A stretch of DNA of 64,000 bases from Prionace glauca (lineage: Eukaryota; Chordata; Chondrichthyes; Carcharhiniformes; Carcharhinidae). The stretch spans positions 63,204,470 through 63,268,469 of the forward strand of contig CM075724.1 in assembly GCA_037974335.1 (NCBI GenBank). The letters run 5' to 3'. Both the position numbers and the translations under genes were made by a program. Positions 33,988 to 46,484 of the stretch are shown one piece after another; within the stretch, counting starts at the first letter, position 1; the number at the start of each line of letters is the position of its first letter. Under the pieces are notes generated by a model that was not told the origin of the DNA, did no database searches, and was given only the letters and a program-made list of their open reading frames with translations.

Positions 33988-35220
33988 GCTTTTTCTCAAG
34001 TGACAAAAAAAGTTGGAATTGTGCAAATTTTATTCAATCGCCTTTCCATTTCAACGATTTTTGCGAATGCCAACCAATGTTGCCCAAGAACTGTATTGTG
34101 TGAAAAAAAAGTATGTTTATGGGATGTGTTGCTGTTCAGCTTCATCCGCAGCGTGATCCTTGCACAGGTTCGAAGATAATTGTGATGTCACATTCGGGGA
34201 ACTTCCCTGAATATGTTCGTCCTCAAAAATCCCTTTAAGCCACAATTCAACGTGTATAAATAACGATTCAAAACACAGTACTCGATGTATCCATAAGTCC
34301 CTGTTTCACACTCAGGACTCCTGTATGGTTTGGACGTTTGCGCCTAATTATAACTTTGTTACGGCCAGGACAATGGAAACGTTCGTGCTCAGAAACAGAA
34401 ACGAATACTGCTCAACACACAGGCATCAGAATACGTCCGCAGACTCGCATGAAAAAAATACGAAGCCGGTAAATGCGATGACAGTACGCATGCCCAGTGA
34501 AAAACTTTTATCCAAGATATCCACGTACATTATGAGAAAGACGAACATATCAAAGATAATCGATAGTGATTTTGGAAAACACAAACATGACAAAATTCAT
34601 TCTTTCTTTCTGTTTTAATTAATCACGTACTCGCTAATCACGTACTCGCGAATTTCTCACTAATCACTGTCAGAAGCTATTTACTTCAAGATTTTGCCGT
34701 CATGGTGATCTGCGCATTTTAAACCACAGACGTAAGTTTGACGGGGATTGGACTGGGTTCTGTTTATCCTGTCGATCATCATTAGATCTAACTATCACAA
34801 CTTCGGCTGTACAGATACTGTCATCCTACTTTCCGAGGTGTCTTAAATTTTAGAAACTCCATTGACTGCTTTAATGAATATAGATAAAATGACATGTACA
34901 GAATGCATAATTTTCAAACAATAGGAACAATAGGAAAGTGCAGCATATCCAACTGCAAGGCGATGGCCTACGCAGCTGAGATGCAGAGAGCCTTCTACTA
35001 GCAGGACTTGTTGTCCCCGCCTGCCGACTAAGCCAGAAACCAATGCAGCATCTGTATCAGCTTGTATCACAGAGTTAGATACAGGCAGTTGTACATTCGC
35101 AATGTTCTCTACTTCTGTCAAATAAACCTGCATCCTGGTGAACCGGGTTCTACGTTTTGCAAAGAAAAGTTGTATTCAGCTTTATTTCACAGATATGCGG
35201 GATCAACAATGCATCATAGA
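33988..35220. other. No gene recognised; 15-bp direct repeat near 34620-34650
   Basis: 'aatcacgtactcgc' occurs twice in tandem around 34620-34650. The open frames at 34325-34618 and 34843-35133 have no recognisable domain. Confidence 0.4.
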
Positions 35221-35224
35221 ATCA

Positions 35225-35565
35225 CGCTGATAGAATCATAGAATTTCTCCAGTACTGAAGACCATTCGGCCCAATGAATCTGTACAGACTCAGCAATTTT
35301 CCAAAGCCACCAGCCACCGCCCCCCCCCCCCCCCCCCCCCGCCCACCACCACAATCCATTGCCCTTTTCCCATTATTCCACGGAATTATCACGGCTAATC
35401 CACCAACTGCACCCATCTTGAGACAATAAGGGGCAATATATACGGGCCAATCCATCTAATCCATACATCATTGGATTGTAGGAGGAAAGTGGAGCCCCTG
35501 AAGAAACCCACAAAGATACGGGGGGAACGTACAAACTCCACATAGTCCGGAATTGAACTCGGGTG
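35225..35565 (-). repeat. SINE-1 copy with poly-C tract
   Basis: Antisense SINE-1 with its 3' end at left ('agaatttctccagtactgaa') and body to the right ('gaattgaactcgggt' near 35550-35565). A homopolymer run of about 18 C lies at 35323-35340. The tRNA head is incomplete. Confidence 0.7.
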
Positions 35566-35574
35566 ATACAGCAG

Positions 35575-36870
35575 AAACATAACATAGAAACATATAAAAT
35601 AGAAGAAGGATTAGGTTTTTCGGTCCTTTGAGCCTGCTTCGCCATTGATTGTGATCATGGCTGATCATCAAACTCAATATCCTGATCCCAACATTTCTCA
35701 ATATCCTTTGCTCATTTTCGCCCCAAGAGCTATATCTCATTTATTCTTGAAAACATACAAAGTTTAGGCTTCAACAACTTTTTGTGGTAGTGAATTCTAC
35801 ATGTTCACCACTCTCTGGGTGAAGAAATTTCACGTTCACCACTCTCTGGGTGAAGAAATTTCTCCTCACCTCAGTTTTAAGTGGTTTACCCCTTATCTTC
35901 AAACTATGACCCTTATTTCTGGACTAACCCACGATCGGGAACATTCTTTCTGAATGTACACTGTCAAACCCATGATCGGGAACATTCTTTCTGAATCTAC
36001 CCTATCTAACCCAGTTCGGACCTTAAAATTTCCATGAGATCCCCTCCCACTCTTCCAAACTCAAATGTACACACACATAACCGACTTCATCTCTCCTCAC
36101 ACGACAGATCTGCCATCCCAGGGATCAGCCTGGTAAACCTTCGCTGTACTCCCTCTGTAGCAAGGGCATCGCTCCTCAGATAAGGATTCCAGAATGGCAC
36201 ATAATACTCCAGATGTGGCCTCACCATGCCCTATGCAATTGCAGTAATAAATCTCTACTCACACACTCAAATTCTCTTGCCAAGAAGATCAACATGCCAT
36301 TTGGTTTCTCTACTGCCTTATGTCCCTGCACGAGGACATCAAGGTCTCGTTAATTTCACACATTAAAGTAATGATCTGTCTTCCTGTTATGGCTACCAAA
36401 GTGAATAATCTCACATCTATCCACATTGCGCTGCATCTGCCATGCATATACCCACATACTCAACTTGTCCAAATTAGGCCCACCCAACTTTGCATCATCT
36501 ACAAATTTGGAGATAATACATTTAGTGTCCTCTTCCAAATCAATAATATACAATATGAAGAGTTAGATCCCAGCAGAGATCGTGGTGGTGTCCCATTAGT
36601 CACTGCCTGCCAATCAGAAAAAGATCCATTAATGTCAACTTTGTGCTTCCTAACTGCTAACAAGCTTTCCATCTATCTCAGGAAATTACCTGTAATTCCA
36701 TACGCTTTAACTTTACATAGTAATCTGGTATTTGAGGCGCTGTCGAAAGCCTACTGATGTTCTAAATAAATCACATCCACTGGTTCTCTTTGGTGAACCC
36801 TACAAGCTGCATTCTCGAAGAAAGCCAATTTCCCCTTTGTAAATCCATGCGAATTGAGTTGTGATAAGTG
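35575..36870 (-). mobile_element. Old CR1-clade LINE, 3' half of ORF2
   Basis: On the minus strand, 36356-36553 carries 'CIISKFVDDAKLGGPN', aligned with the CR1 'SKFADDTKxGG' catalytic motif. The left end is the CR1 3' terminus ('tcatggctgatcatc'). Short internal duplications exist ('caccactctctgggtgaaga' at about 35808 and 35838; 'gatcgggaacattctttctg' twice). Strongly mutated. Confidence 0.75.
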
Positions 36871-37760
36871 CGAGATAAATGAAGGACTCAAACATGGAGT
36901 CCATTGAAAGGTGGATGGGAAATTAAAGGGAGAAACAAGTTCATGGACTTTGGAGAGGCAGAAATGTTGGAAATAAGGTAATGGTTTGCATGAATGAAGG
37001 ACGGAAGGATTGATCATTTGAGAAGAAGCATTATGTCAGCAGATTTTCAGAAGTGTGCAATCGTTTAGCGAGGGAGTACTAGCAACTATATCAGCTACCA
37101 CAGGTAGCAGGAATGAGGGATTGTGTCATCATCAGTTTAGTGGGAATAGAGTAAAGAATGTAGGCAGTTGGCTTCATGATGAGTTCGAACATAACAAGTG
37201 GAGAACCTGGAACGAAAGTGGAGAATAATGTGATTTTAGGGCTGGGGTGAAGAGTATGGCAGGGTGCACATTCCTTAGAGGACATTTGTAGAAATGAGGA
37301 AATGGATGCTACGGAGGCAGCTAAGCAGATGTTATCAAGCATAGTAATTGAAAAGTCCATGCAATCCTGGGACTTGTTACAGGAGATGGTGCATGAAAGG
37401 AGATAAAGGTTTATGGCGAGGGGTTGTAGTAAAGTAAAGATGCCAGAGGTCAGTCAACATTGCTTTCTGTGTGATTCGCGAAAATGGAATAATTTTGACA
37501 GACTGTAGCAGGACCTAGTTGTTCTTTATATGGCCCATAGTAATCAGCTGATCAATAAACAAATCAGTTTAATTATATTGCTATAAATTAATTTGATAAC
37601 TATTGCCCAGTCGCAATTACAGAATATAAATAACTCACGTCCTTTCAAGTTAAGAAGTTTGATATGGATACAGTTGCGTATGCGCCTGACCGTGTCATTA
37701 TACTGACACAGTGCAGGTTATGACTCTATATCTCAACGAAGTCTGTGCTTGCCATCTCAA
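36871..37760. other. No gene recognised
   Basis: The purine-rich part at 37080-37430 looks repeat-like, but I cannot assign it. Confidence 0.35.
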
Positions 37761-37764
37761 AAAC

Positions 37765-38940
37765 ATATGGGCCCGATTTTACCATCTGGAGTCTAAGGTC
37801 CGGATCCGGGCGTAATACAGACCCGAGCCCAAAATCGTCTCAGCAGTGCGCCCATACACTTCTGGCCGGCTCCAGTCCGATCTGCGCTGTGGGCGGGGCT
37901 TAGCGCTGCTGGAATGATGGGAGCTCTGAATTGCGCGTGCGCAGTGAGGAACATTTGAAACAGCGTGCCCTGGTGGGGGAAAAAGCAGAAAGCAGAGAGA
38001 GCCGCTCGGCTGTCTGACACAGATCATCCTTTGGGGGAGAGACTAGGGGGTGGTGGGGGAAGGAGGAGGAGGAATGGGTCAGTGATGCGGATCATTGATG
38101 TGCCTTGCACTGAAAGTCGTTCCTGTGCTAATTTTGTTCTGGTAATCACAGGAAGATGGAATCTTGAAACCCTGTGATGACTTCCGCGATTAGGTAAAAA
38201 AGCGCCTGGGACTTTTAGAGAGGTTCTGCTGTAAAAAAAGGCAGAACACAATAGCTAGCTGTCTCAGGTCACTGATATAAACCTTTGATCAGATAAATGA
38301 ATCTTGCAGGCATTTCTCGTAGAGAGGAGATTACTGATCGATCTGTATCAAAAAAATCACACGAATCCTGGCAGTGGAGAGTATTTTCAAACAGAGTTAA
38401 CAATCTGATTGCTGTCCTGTCTTGTGCAATTCACTGAACCCGAGCTCTAATGAGTCTGGGGTCTTGCAGTCAAATGTATCTCGGGGCAGGAGGGGAGGGG
38501 CGAGAGGGCTGATGGTTGCCTGGTGGCGGGAGGGGAGGCCCGATCGCTACTGGTGGGGGGAGGGATGGATCTCTGGTGGGGGGAGGCGGTAGGGGGGTCT
38601 GCTGTCACTCTGCGGGCGATCCCTCCTCCCCACTGGAGGAACGAATGTCCTGCAGAAGATCCATCCGCTCCTCCCCCCTCCCCACCAGTAAGTGATCGGG
38701 CCTCCCCCTCACCACCAGACAACGATCAGCCTTCTCGAACACCCCCGCCCCATACATTTGACCAGCCTCCTCTCCCCCCAACCCCGAGGATGCTCTGACT
38801 CACCTCCTCCTCCCGCCTCCCCAGAGAATACTCTGACCCTCCTCCTGTTCGACCCCACCCCCCCAGCCCCCGCTTACACACACACGCAGGATGATCTGTG
38901 TCGGAGAACCGTTGCAAGCTCTGTACCCGCTTAGGAGGTT
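37765..38940. repeat. GC-rich interspersed repeat with internal hairpin
   Basis: Begins 'gggcccgattttaccatctg', shares its start with 27080-27200, then runs through G-rich and C-rich halves. An imperfect inverted repeat pairs about 38498-38575 ('ggaggcccgatcgctactgg') with about 38655-38735 ('agtgatcgggcctccccctc'). No protein is recognised. The open frames here are low-complexity. Confidence 0.6.
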
Positions 38941-40135
38941 CCCCTGCAAAATAAAAATCGGTTTAAGGAGTGCATAATTGGTGTGTGATTGGTGAAAGAG
39001 AATAAGATCAGTTTCTAATTGATTTCTTGAAAGTGATACAATTTCCCATTTTTCAATGATTGGCCGTCTTATAAATGACAGAAACGTTAAATTAAATTGA
39101 TCTCAGACCCAAAAGTAGCAGTCCAGCGTGGATCACTGACTTTTAATGGAGAGAGGGATGATAAAATAAATGGGGAGACGAGAATTAAAAGGGGTCAAAT
39201 TCCGAAAAATGTAACATTTTTCTGTTGACGCCATTGTTGTCATTGCACATGGGTGAATACCCACTTTTTGTCTCCTTTTAGCGACAAAGTATTAGCTACA
39301 CATATTTTGTGATCTTCAGTTCATTGGTGGACATTCAGATTATAGATAATAATGCATTTGTTCATCTGATCTTGTCTGCGTCTGCGATAGGCTGAAGAAT
39401 ACTATTAGCTTCCTTCTATTTGAAGAGCGTTTAGATAAAGTGAACATCTTGCTCTGTGTGATACAGTAGTGCATTGTGGGTAGAGTATACGCTCAGCATT
39501 TCTCTCAGTGTAAACTATAACGTGCTGCAGTTGGTCACAGTATCAATAAGCACAGTTTTTCCGAAAGACTCTACTGGTTAAAAAAAGCCTAAGAATCTGC
39601 GAAAATATTTCGTCAGATAATTTTGCAAGGTATATTTGTATAAAAATGCACGTTCAAAAACTCTGTGATTGGTTTACGATAATTATTCTTCGGAAAAGTG
39701 GTAGCCGCTCCATATTTGTTTAATTGCAGACGAACGGTCTTATAAATCTTCACATACCCATATGTCTATGTGTGCATGGTAATTATGTAAGTAGCTTCAG
39801 TTTGATGCATCAGTTCATGCTCGGGGCAACATTTTCTGCTTTGAGAAGCAGTTCTGCGTCGCTCTATCCAGTAGGAAGATAGGTTAATTAAGACAATTTT
39901 GGGAAAAATTTGTTAATCTGTTAACACAATAAGTGTCGATTGTGTTCACTAAGCATTGATCTATGGCACGTAAACTCCTTGGAGTGGCAATCACCGGCGG
40001 ATTGCCACTCTAGAGGAACTTGCCTTCGCTGTAATTTCAAAGCCACCGTCTCGGCCAACATTGGTTCCTCAGAACTGGTGAGACAGGTGCACAGGCAAAG
40101 GAAGGCATGCTCCTTTCTGGGCACAAGCCAATCTT
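38941..40135. other. No feature recognised; short inverted repeat near 39978-40012
   Basis: 'ggagtggcaatc' and 'gattgccactctagag' form a small hairpin around 39990. Otherwise unremarkable. Confidence 0.35.
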
Positions 40136-40139
40136 GTGA

Positions 40140-40820
40140 TTTCACGGTCTGATTTTAATTCTCTGTCGTTCTCCTCCCGGTCAGCTTCACAGTGATCCTG
40201 GCCTGATTCACATTCCTCTCAGTCTGCCTCATAATGATTGTGACTTGTTCCACACTCTTCCCGGTCAAAATCAAGCAGCGGCTAAACTGCTACACATCTG
40301 CAATCTGTCAACAATCATTGATGAAGCTGACCACACTTATTCTACAGCCTCTTACTATGGCCCAAATGAATGTCTATGCAGTTGCGTGGTTCCATTCTTT
40401 GATTATTGATTCCTCAGCGGAGAATAACAGTCGATGATTTCTCTCCTCGTTCCCGTAGTTCTGCTACTGTCTCCCAAAGGAGGTACTTTAGCCTTGTGCT
40501 CATTCTCATCTATATGCTTCCCCTCTGAGATCTCATCCTAATATATTGTTAGCCTTTACATCTAGCCTGATGACACACAGCTGTACCTCACCACAGCCTC
40601 CCTCAATGCTTCCCCATCCCTAAATTTTCACAATGATTGTACAACCTCCAGGACTGGACAACATAATCCTGCAAATAAATATTAGGAGGTCCAAACCGTT
40701 TGTATTTGGTCTGCCACGCTATCCGGCCCCGTGTCTTTCTCACTGGCAAGTGTTTAGTGTTGATTCGGAATGTCTAAAATTGTTCTTATATTTCACCGTG
40801 AAATATCTTTCCGATTAGAA
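40140..40820 (+). mobile_element. Decayed LINE reverse-transcriptase remnant
   Basis: Near 40565-40610 the sequence for 'DDTQLYLT' is recognisable in degraded form ('tgatgacacacagctgtacc'), as in Rex-type/Maui-type LINEs. A likely C-terminal piece lies beyond the next element at 41660-41846. Confidence 0.45.
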
Positions 40821-40869
40821 ATCCGTACCATCAGTAAGTCCATCAGCTTTAACTCGTTACATTTCCTGA

Positions 40870-41566
40870 CTCAATTGCTGCTCCAGCTGATTTACTTCCA
40901 AATCCTCATCCGTTTCCATTTTACCTCTGGATGTAACTCCACCAATGCATTCATTGACGACCTCTTGCGACTCGGGAAACCTTGTCTGTTTGATGCAAGA
41001 AGGGCGGCCCAGGGCGGGGTACATTGACGAGACCATGCCGACAGCAGGACGGTGGATGAATGGACACCACTCGACAATCACCAGGCAGGAGTGTTCCAGT
41101 CGGAGAACACTTCAACAGTTGAGGGCATTCAGCCTCTGATCTTCAGGTAAGAGTACTCCATGGCCGCCTTCAAGACACGACAATGCAGAATCGCCCAGCA
41201 GAAACTGATACCCAAGTTTCGCATACATGAGCACGGCCTCAATCGGGATATGGGTTCAGCCTTACTATCTGTAACCCCCGACTTGCCCGGACTTGCAAAA
41301 CCTCGTCAACTGTCCTGGCTTGAGGCAATTCACACCTCTTTAATCTCTACTTAACCCCCTCTCCGGTCGCATTGTCTGCATTTGTAAAGACTTGACTACC
41401 TGTTAAGAGTCGCATTCCACCCATTATCTTGCAAAATGAGTCTGTGTCTTGAACCCAATCCTCCATTTGCCTGTCGAAGGAGCAACGTTCCGAAAGCTCA
41501 TGCTACAAAATGAGCCTGTGTTGGACATTAACCCGGTGTTGTGAGACTTTTTACTGTTTTAACTCC
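40870..41566 (+). mobile_element. Penelope-like element 3' remnant (GIY-YIG endonuclease part)
   Basis: A frame at 40945-41139 reads 'CDSGNLVCLM', then 'GYIDET' and 'RWMNGHHSTI', a degraded GIY-YIG nuclease pattern of Penelope-like retroelements. Next comes 'RIAQQKLIPKFRIHEHGLNR' (about 41184-41245), typical of the C-terminus. The 3' end (41470-41566) carries 'ggagcaacgttccgaaagct' and 'cccggtgttgtgagactttt', the same terminal module as the fold-back elements. The element is broken. Confidence 0.6.
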
Positions 41567-41659
41567 ATGAAGGTGTTATTTGATACGTTTTGCCATATAA
41601 ACCCCTGAAGCACTTTTGTCATCCAATTCAGGTTTCTGCAGCATCCGCAATTTGAAATG
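41567..41659 (+). repeat. Fold-back B tip
   Basis: 'caggtttctgcagcatccgc' near 41629 is the terminal part of the family seen at 19500-19745. Confidence 0.4.
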
Positions 41660-41846
41660 GTCCTTTATTGGTGGCCCTGACTTCATTAGTGACGTTCCTA
41701 AGTTGTGGCATTCTCTCCCTAATCCATTCGGCCTGCGTAATGTAGGGCTCCAAGCGAAGAAACTATCTAACTTTAAAGAGGCCATCGTATTTTCCTGCAC
41801 CAGCATTGATACGGCAGAAACTATCACTGTTATCATGCAAGACTAG
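41660..41846 (+). mobile_element. LINE ORF2 C-terminal remnant
   Basis: The open frame contains 'ISDVPKLWHSLPNPFGLRNV' and later 'LSNFKEAIVF', matching the common LINE C-terminus 'PkLWNsLP...FKxxLKT'. It is probably the other end of the LINE at 40140-40820. Confidence 0.45.
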
Positions 41847-42560
41847 CTCGTTTTCAGGGTGTTGCACTCAACAGAATAATGTATTGTGTTGCATCAGAGA
41901 TGAGCTAAGTGGCGTATTCCTTAATTAGCTTTCCAAGTCCTCGTGCCTGTATCAATATTTAGCAACACGTGTTACTAATTGGAGAACAAACCCACCTGCA
42001 CTTCAGTTTACCTTTTCAAAGTGTTGACCTTTCCATTGCTGTTCATGAATCCCTACTTTGAATGTTAAAAATCTTGCTAATCCGAGGAAGGTATCATAGA
42101 CAGATTTCATTGTTCACAGCTAACGTTGCTATGGAGCGAGCACTTCAGGCTTCTCTTGGCACTACTGTTGATCAATTTGAGGGTTTCCACTCCCAGTGTA
42201 CATTGCTGTAGATAAAAACTAATCTAGAAATCTGCCTGAAGGCAGAAAGCCAACATATGCTCCCACTTGCCTTCGAAGATACTTTGTCAATAAGTATCCA
42301 CAGTCACTTCTATTGCCATGTACGTTCGAGTCGCCATTTTTCCTTCTTTTTTATGTGTTTGCGCATAACCTTTTCAGAACATCTTTAGAATAATCATTAC
42401 TGTGTTTCTTAAAGGGAATGCAAACTTCTCAAAAGAGTCATTTATAATCGTCCACTTATGTAGTGGGTAATATATTTTAACGTAATATTGATTCCCACGT
42501 CCCATTTTATGGAGAGACCTGGCAGGAAGGTCGATGCCCAGTGGTTTAGGAATTCAGGAA
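41847..42560. other. No feature recognised
   Basis: Ordinary sequence with no recognised exon, repeat or RNA gene. Confidence 0.4.
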
Positions 42561-42565
42561 TCCTG

Positions 42566-42893
42566 AGTATTACAAAGAACAATCCAGCACGGGAAACAGG
42601 CCCTTCGGCCCAACGAGCCCGCGCCGCCACATCACCCTACACCTATTCTACCCTGCATGGCTACGAATGGAACCCTACTCAGTCAGATTCAGGGAAGAAA
42701 TAGTGTCGATTTGGTAAAAACCGATTAGCCTGAGAGCACATTTTTGGGGTGTGGGAGGAAACCGGAGCGCCCGGAGGAAACCCACGCAACCACAGGGAGA
42801 ATGAGCAAACTCCCACAGACACAGGCCCAAATCCATGTGCCTGCACAGCCAGCAGTGCTAGTCACTGAGCTGTTGCGGCGCCCATCTACCGGT
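42566..42893 (-). repeat. SINE-1 copy with CR1-type 3' end
   Basis: The minus strand carries the tRNA-like head at the right (about 42850-42893), the body ('gtgggtttcctccgggcgct' in reverse complement near 42770) and ends 'gggccgaagggcctgtttcc' plus 'ttctttg' at the left. That end is shared with the LINE ending at 33240. Confidence 0.75.
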
Positions 42894-42919
42894 CCAGGAT
42901 CAAGCACACACACCGACAC

Positions 42920-44236
42920 GAAGTTCTAGGCCACTCCTGGAACTTCCAAGAGCAGCCCAGGCACGACCCGCCGTGTGAATGCCCCTCGTTTGACACGAGG
43001 TGGACCTCCACCTGTGGAATAAAGTCAAAATATTAATCTTACAGCCTGCCTTTCCGGTGTCTCCCGAGGTTTAACCCTATTTAATATCCCCTACCATATC
43101 CCTCCATTCTCGTTTCACTCATGTGCCTATCTAACTGCATCTTAAAAGAGTCCAATGTTCCTGCCTCCACCACCCTACTCGGTAGCGCGTTCCAGACCCC
43201 TACAACTCTCTGCGTAAAGAACCTTCCTCTCACCTCCAAATTATACCTCTCCCCCCTCACCCTTAAATGATGACCTCTCGTGTTTGTATCCAGTCTAGGG
43301 AGCAGTCTCTCACTATTAACTCTATCCATTCCCTTCATTATCTTATATACTTCTATCATGTCCCCTCTCAATCTCCGCCTTTCCAAGGAGAATAGTCCCA
43401 GTTTCTTCAACCTCTCCTCGTAACCCAGTCCCCCCATGCCAGGCAACATCCTGGTAAACCTCCTCTGCACCCTTTCCAGAGACTCCACGTCCTTCCGGTA
43501 GTAAGGTGACCAGAACTGGACGCAGTACTCCAAATGCGGTCTAACCAACGTTCTGTACAACTGAAGCATTAGACAGCAGCTTTTATACTCTATGCCCCTT
43601 CCTATAAAGGCCAACATCCCATAAGCCTTCCTAACGACCTTCTCCACTTGTGATGCAACCTTCATGGATTTGTGAACCTGCACTCCCAGGTCCCTCTGTA
43701 TGTCAATACTCCTAATCTGCCTCCCTTTAATCTCATAGCTCCTCTCTGCATTATTCCGTCCAAAATGCATCACCTCGCATTTGTCAGGATTAAATGCCAT
43801 CTGCCACCTATCTGCCCACTGCACCAACCTATCTATATCCTGTTGTATCACCTGACAATCCAGTTCCGTACCCGCCAACCCTGCCATCTTGGTGTCATCA
43901 GCAAACTTGCTAATCACACCACCTACGCCCTCTTCCAAGTCATTTATGTAGACTACAAAGAGGAGAGGTCCCAGTACTGAGCCCTGCGGCACACCACTGG
44001 TCACTGACCTCCAGCCCGACAAGGTCCCTTCCACAACTACCCTCTGTCTCCTATTTCCCAGCCAGTTCTCAATCCACCTAGCTACCTTGCCTCGTATCCC
44101 ATGCGCCTTAACCTTTTCTACCAGCCTACCGTGAGGGACTTTGTCAAACGCCTTACTGAAATCCATATAGATGACATCAACGGTTCTCCCATCGTCAACC
44201 GTTTTTGTCACCTCCTCAAAGAGTATTGATCTGAGG
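42920..44236 (-). mobile_element. 5'-truncated CR1-clade LINE, 3' part of ORF2
   Basis: A single open frame covers the RT palm to the C-terminus from about 44236 to a stop at 43081: 'VDVIYMDFSKAFDKVPHG', 'SGVPQGSVLGPLLFVVYIND', 'SKFADDTKMAG' (FADDT at 43891-43905) and 'YRTLVRPHLEYCVQFWSPYY'. The endonuclease and N-terminal RT are absent, the usual 5' truncation. The 400 retained codons have no stop or shift, so it is fairly young. Confidence 0.88.
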
Positions 44237-44237
44237 C

Positions 44238-44520
44238 CTCGGGTTCGATTCCCACTGTGGTCAATGAGGAACTTTGAATTCATTTGATAAAAATCTGGAA
44301 TTGAAATGATGACCAGGAAAGTATTGTCGTAAAAAAACTGGTTCGTCAATGCCCTTCAGGGAAGGAAATGTGCCATCATTTCCATGCCTGGCTTGCATGC
44401 GACTTCAGAAACACAGTAATGCATTTGACTTTTAACACCCCTCTGAAATATTCTGGTACGGCTCTTAGAAGGGCAACAAATGCTAGTCCGGTCAGCAATG
44501 CCTACATCCTAACAGAAAAA
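44238..44520 (+). repeat. SINE-2 copy
   Basis: The tRNA-like box B 'ggttcgattcc' is at 44242-44252, followed by 'tttgaattcatttgataaaa' and the conserved 'gggaaggaaatgtgccatc'. The 3' end is diverged. It abuts the truncated LINE end. Confidence 0.7.
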
Positions 44521-44564
44521 TTATATCCGTGATCAGCAATGATAGACAATAACACCTTCTTCAT

Positions 44565-45480
44565 GATTATCCTCAACACCAGTGCCCCGCAAGGCTTTGT
44601 CCTGAGCCCTCCACTTTGCTCCTAATATACCTATGACTGGTCAAATTCCCCTCCAATTCGATTTTCACGTTTGCTGATGACACCAGCATAGTGGTCGGAT
44701 CTCAAACAATGATGAGACAGAATACAGGGCGTACTGAATTGGCGCAACAACAACAATACTTCCCTCAATGTTAGTAAAATGAAGGAGTGAATCATCGACT
44801 TCTGGAAGCTTAATGGAGAACATGCCCTTCTCGACAGCAACAGGGATGAAATGGAAATCATTGAGAGCTTCAAGTTTCTCGGTGTCTAAATCGCCAACGA
44901 CCTGTCCTGGACACTTGATACAGATTTTATAGCTAAGAAAGCCCACCAACACCTCTATTTTCTCAGGGTCCTAAGGAAATTCGGCATGTCCGCTTCAACT
45001 CTCACCAAATTTTACAGATGCACGGAGAAAGCAACATTTCTGGATAAATCACAGCTTGATATGACTCCTGCTCTGAACAAGACCTCAAGGCACTAAAACG
45101 GGTCGTGAACGAAGCCCAATCCATCGCGCAAACTAACCTTCCATACATTGACTCTGTCTACACTTCACACTGCCACGGAAAAGTAGCCAAGGACACTAAT
45201 AATCAAGGACCCTATGCACCCAGTATATACTCTCTTCCACATTTTTCCATTGGGAAGAAGATACAAAAGTCTAAGGTCATGTTCCAAACGACTCAAGACC
45301 AGCTTCTTCTCCACTGCCATCGGACCTTTGAATACCTATCTTATATTAAGTTGACCTTTCTCGACAGCCTAGATAGGGCTATATCATTACATTCGTTATG
45401 CTTTGTCTCCTTAGGAACAACAAACAGTGTTTTTCATTGTATACTAACATATGTGACAATAAAAGCTTAATTTAAAAGCG
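44565..45480 (+). mobile_element. L2-like LINE 3' half
   Basis: Contains 'cgtttgctgatgacaccagc' (FADDTS, near 44670), 'FKFLGV' near 44870 and 'VVNEAQSIAQTNLPYIDSVY' near 45100. It ends with 'tgtgacaataaaagc', the L2-type 3' signature. Several stops. Related to 16945-17600. Confidence 0.75.
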
Positions 45481-46484
45481 ACTTAAAATGGAAATCCCTT
45501 GCCTGTGTCTTTACGAATGGGAATGTGCTGCCTCTCTTCAACGAATTTGGATGACAACATGATGTCATCGATTTTGTTTTTGCAAAACTCTTCCTTCATC
45601 ATTTCCATCTCCAAATTTATGATAAATAGGATAAGAATCAGCTTAATAAGGAACATTCCTCACCAAGTGCCTTGAATTTGTTTAAAGTTGGCTTTTATGG
45701 CTGATTTTGGACAATGTGCTGAAGCTGTAATTTCTGAGTCACTGAGATCAGTGTTACGGTATTTTAGCATACAGAAAAATGCAAAATGTGTGGGAGATTT
45801 AAACTTAACTTTCCTAAATCTTGTGCAATCATTAGTAAGAAAAGGACAATGTATGCAGGGACACGCTTTCAGTCATGTAAAGAAATTAATTAAATAATTA
45901 AATGCCAATAGATGAAACAGTTACATGTTTCCGTTGTAACGACAGTGCCGTTTGGAAAGATACATTGACATGATTGAAACGGGACATCCGTTGCACGTGT
46001 GTGTCGCTATAATTATACACTGAAACACGCGATGTAAAATAACTGCTGCTATTGAATACTTGATACGTCCACAATGTGTTGCAATGTTGCTACATTTAGG
46101 AACGACATGTTCGCATTTCGAGAAGGCCGAGTGAAATATGTCCACTGCCAAGTTCCAATCGTCAATACGCCTTGTCAATCTTTAGCAACGTATAAGTGTA
46201 GGTCAAAACAGAAAGTTACAAACCCCGAGCAAATAGTTTACACGCTATCAGCTTATCCAGATAAACCGCCAACAAAATAATCTTCTACATACCATAAATA
46301 GAAGTGCCACTATTTGGATTAATTTAGCATCAAAATTATTCATACGACTTTGTTTCCATGTTGAGTCAACTGTTGTTTGTCAGGTAAGAAAATTAAATGT
46401 TAGGTAAACCAAAGTATTATGACAGTTGAACAGTTGCCAATTTACTTGCAGTTTTCAGGGTCCATCTCTTTCCGGATAAATGTT
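45481..46484. other. No feature recognised
   Basis: No recognisable exon or repeat on either strand. Confidence 0.4.

Noticed and set aside
34616-34650. Tandem 15-bp repeat
   Set aside because: Only two units, so too short to be more than a local slippage event.
38523-38934. Proline/glycine-rich frames on both strands
   Set aside because: Low-complexity product of the GC-rich repeat.
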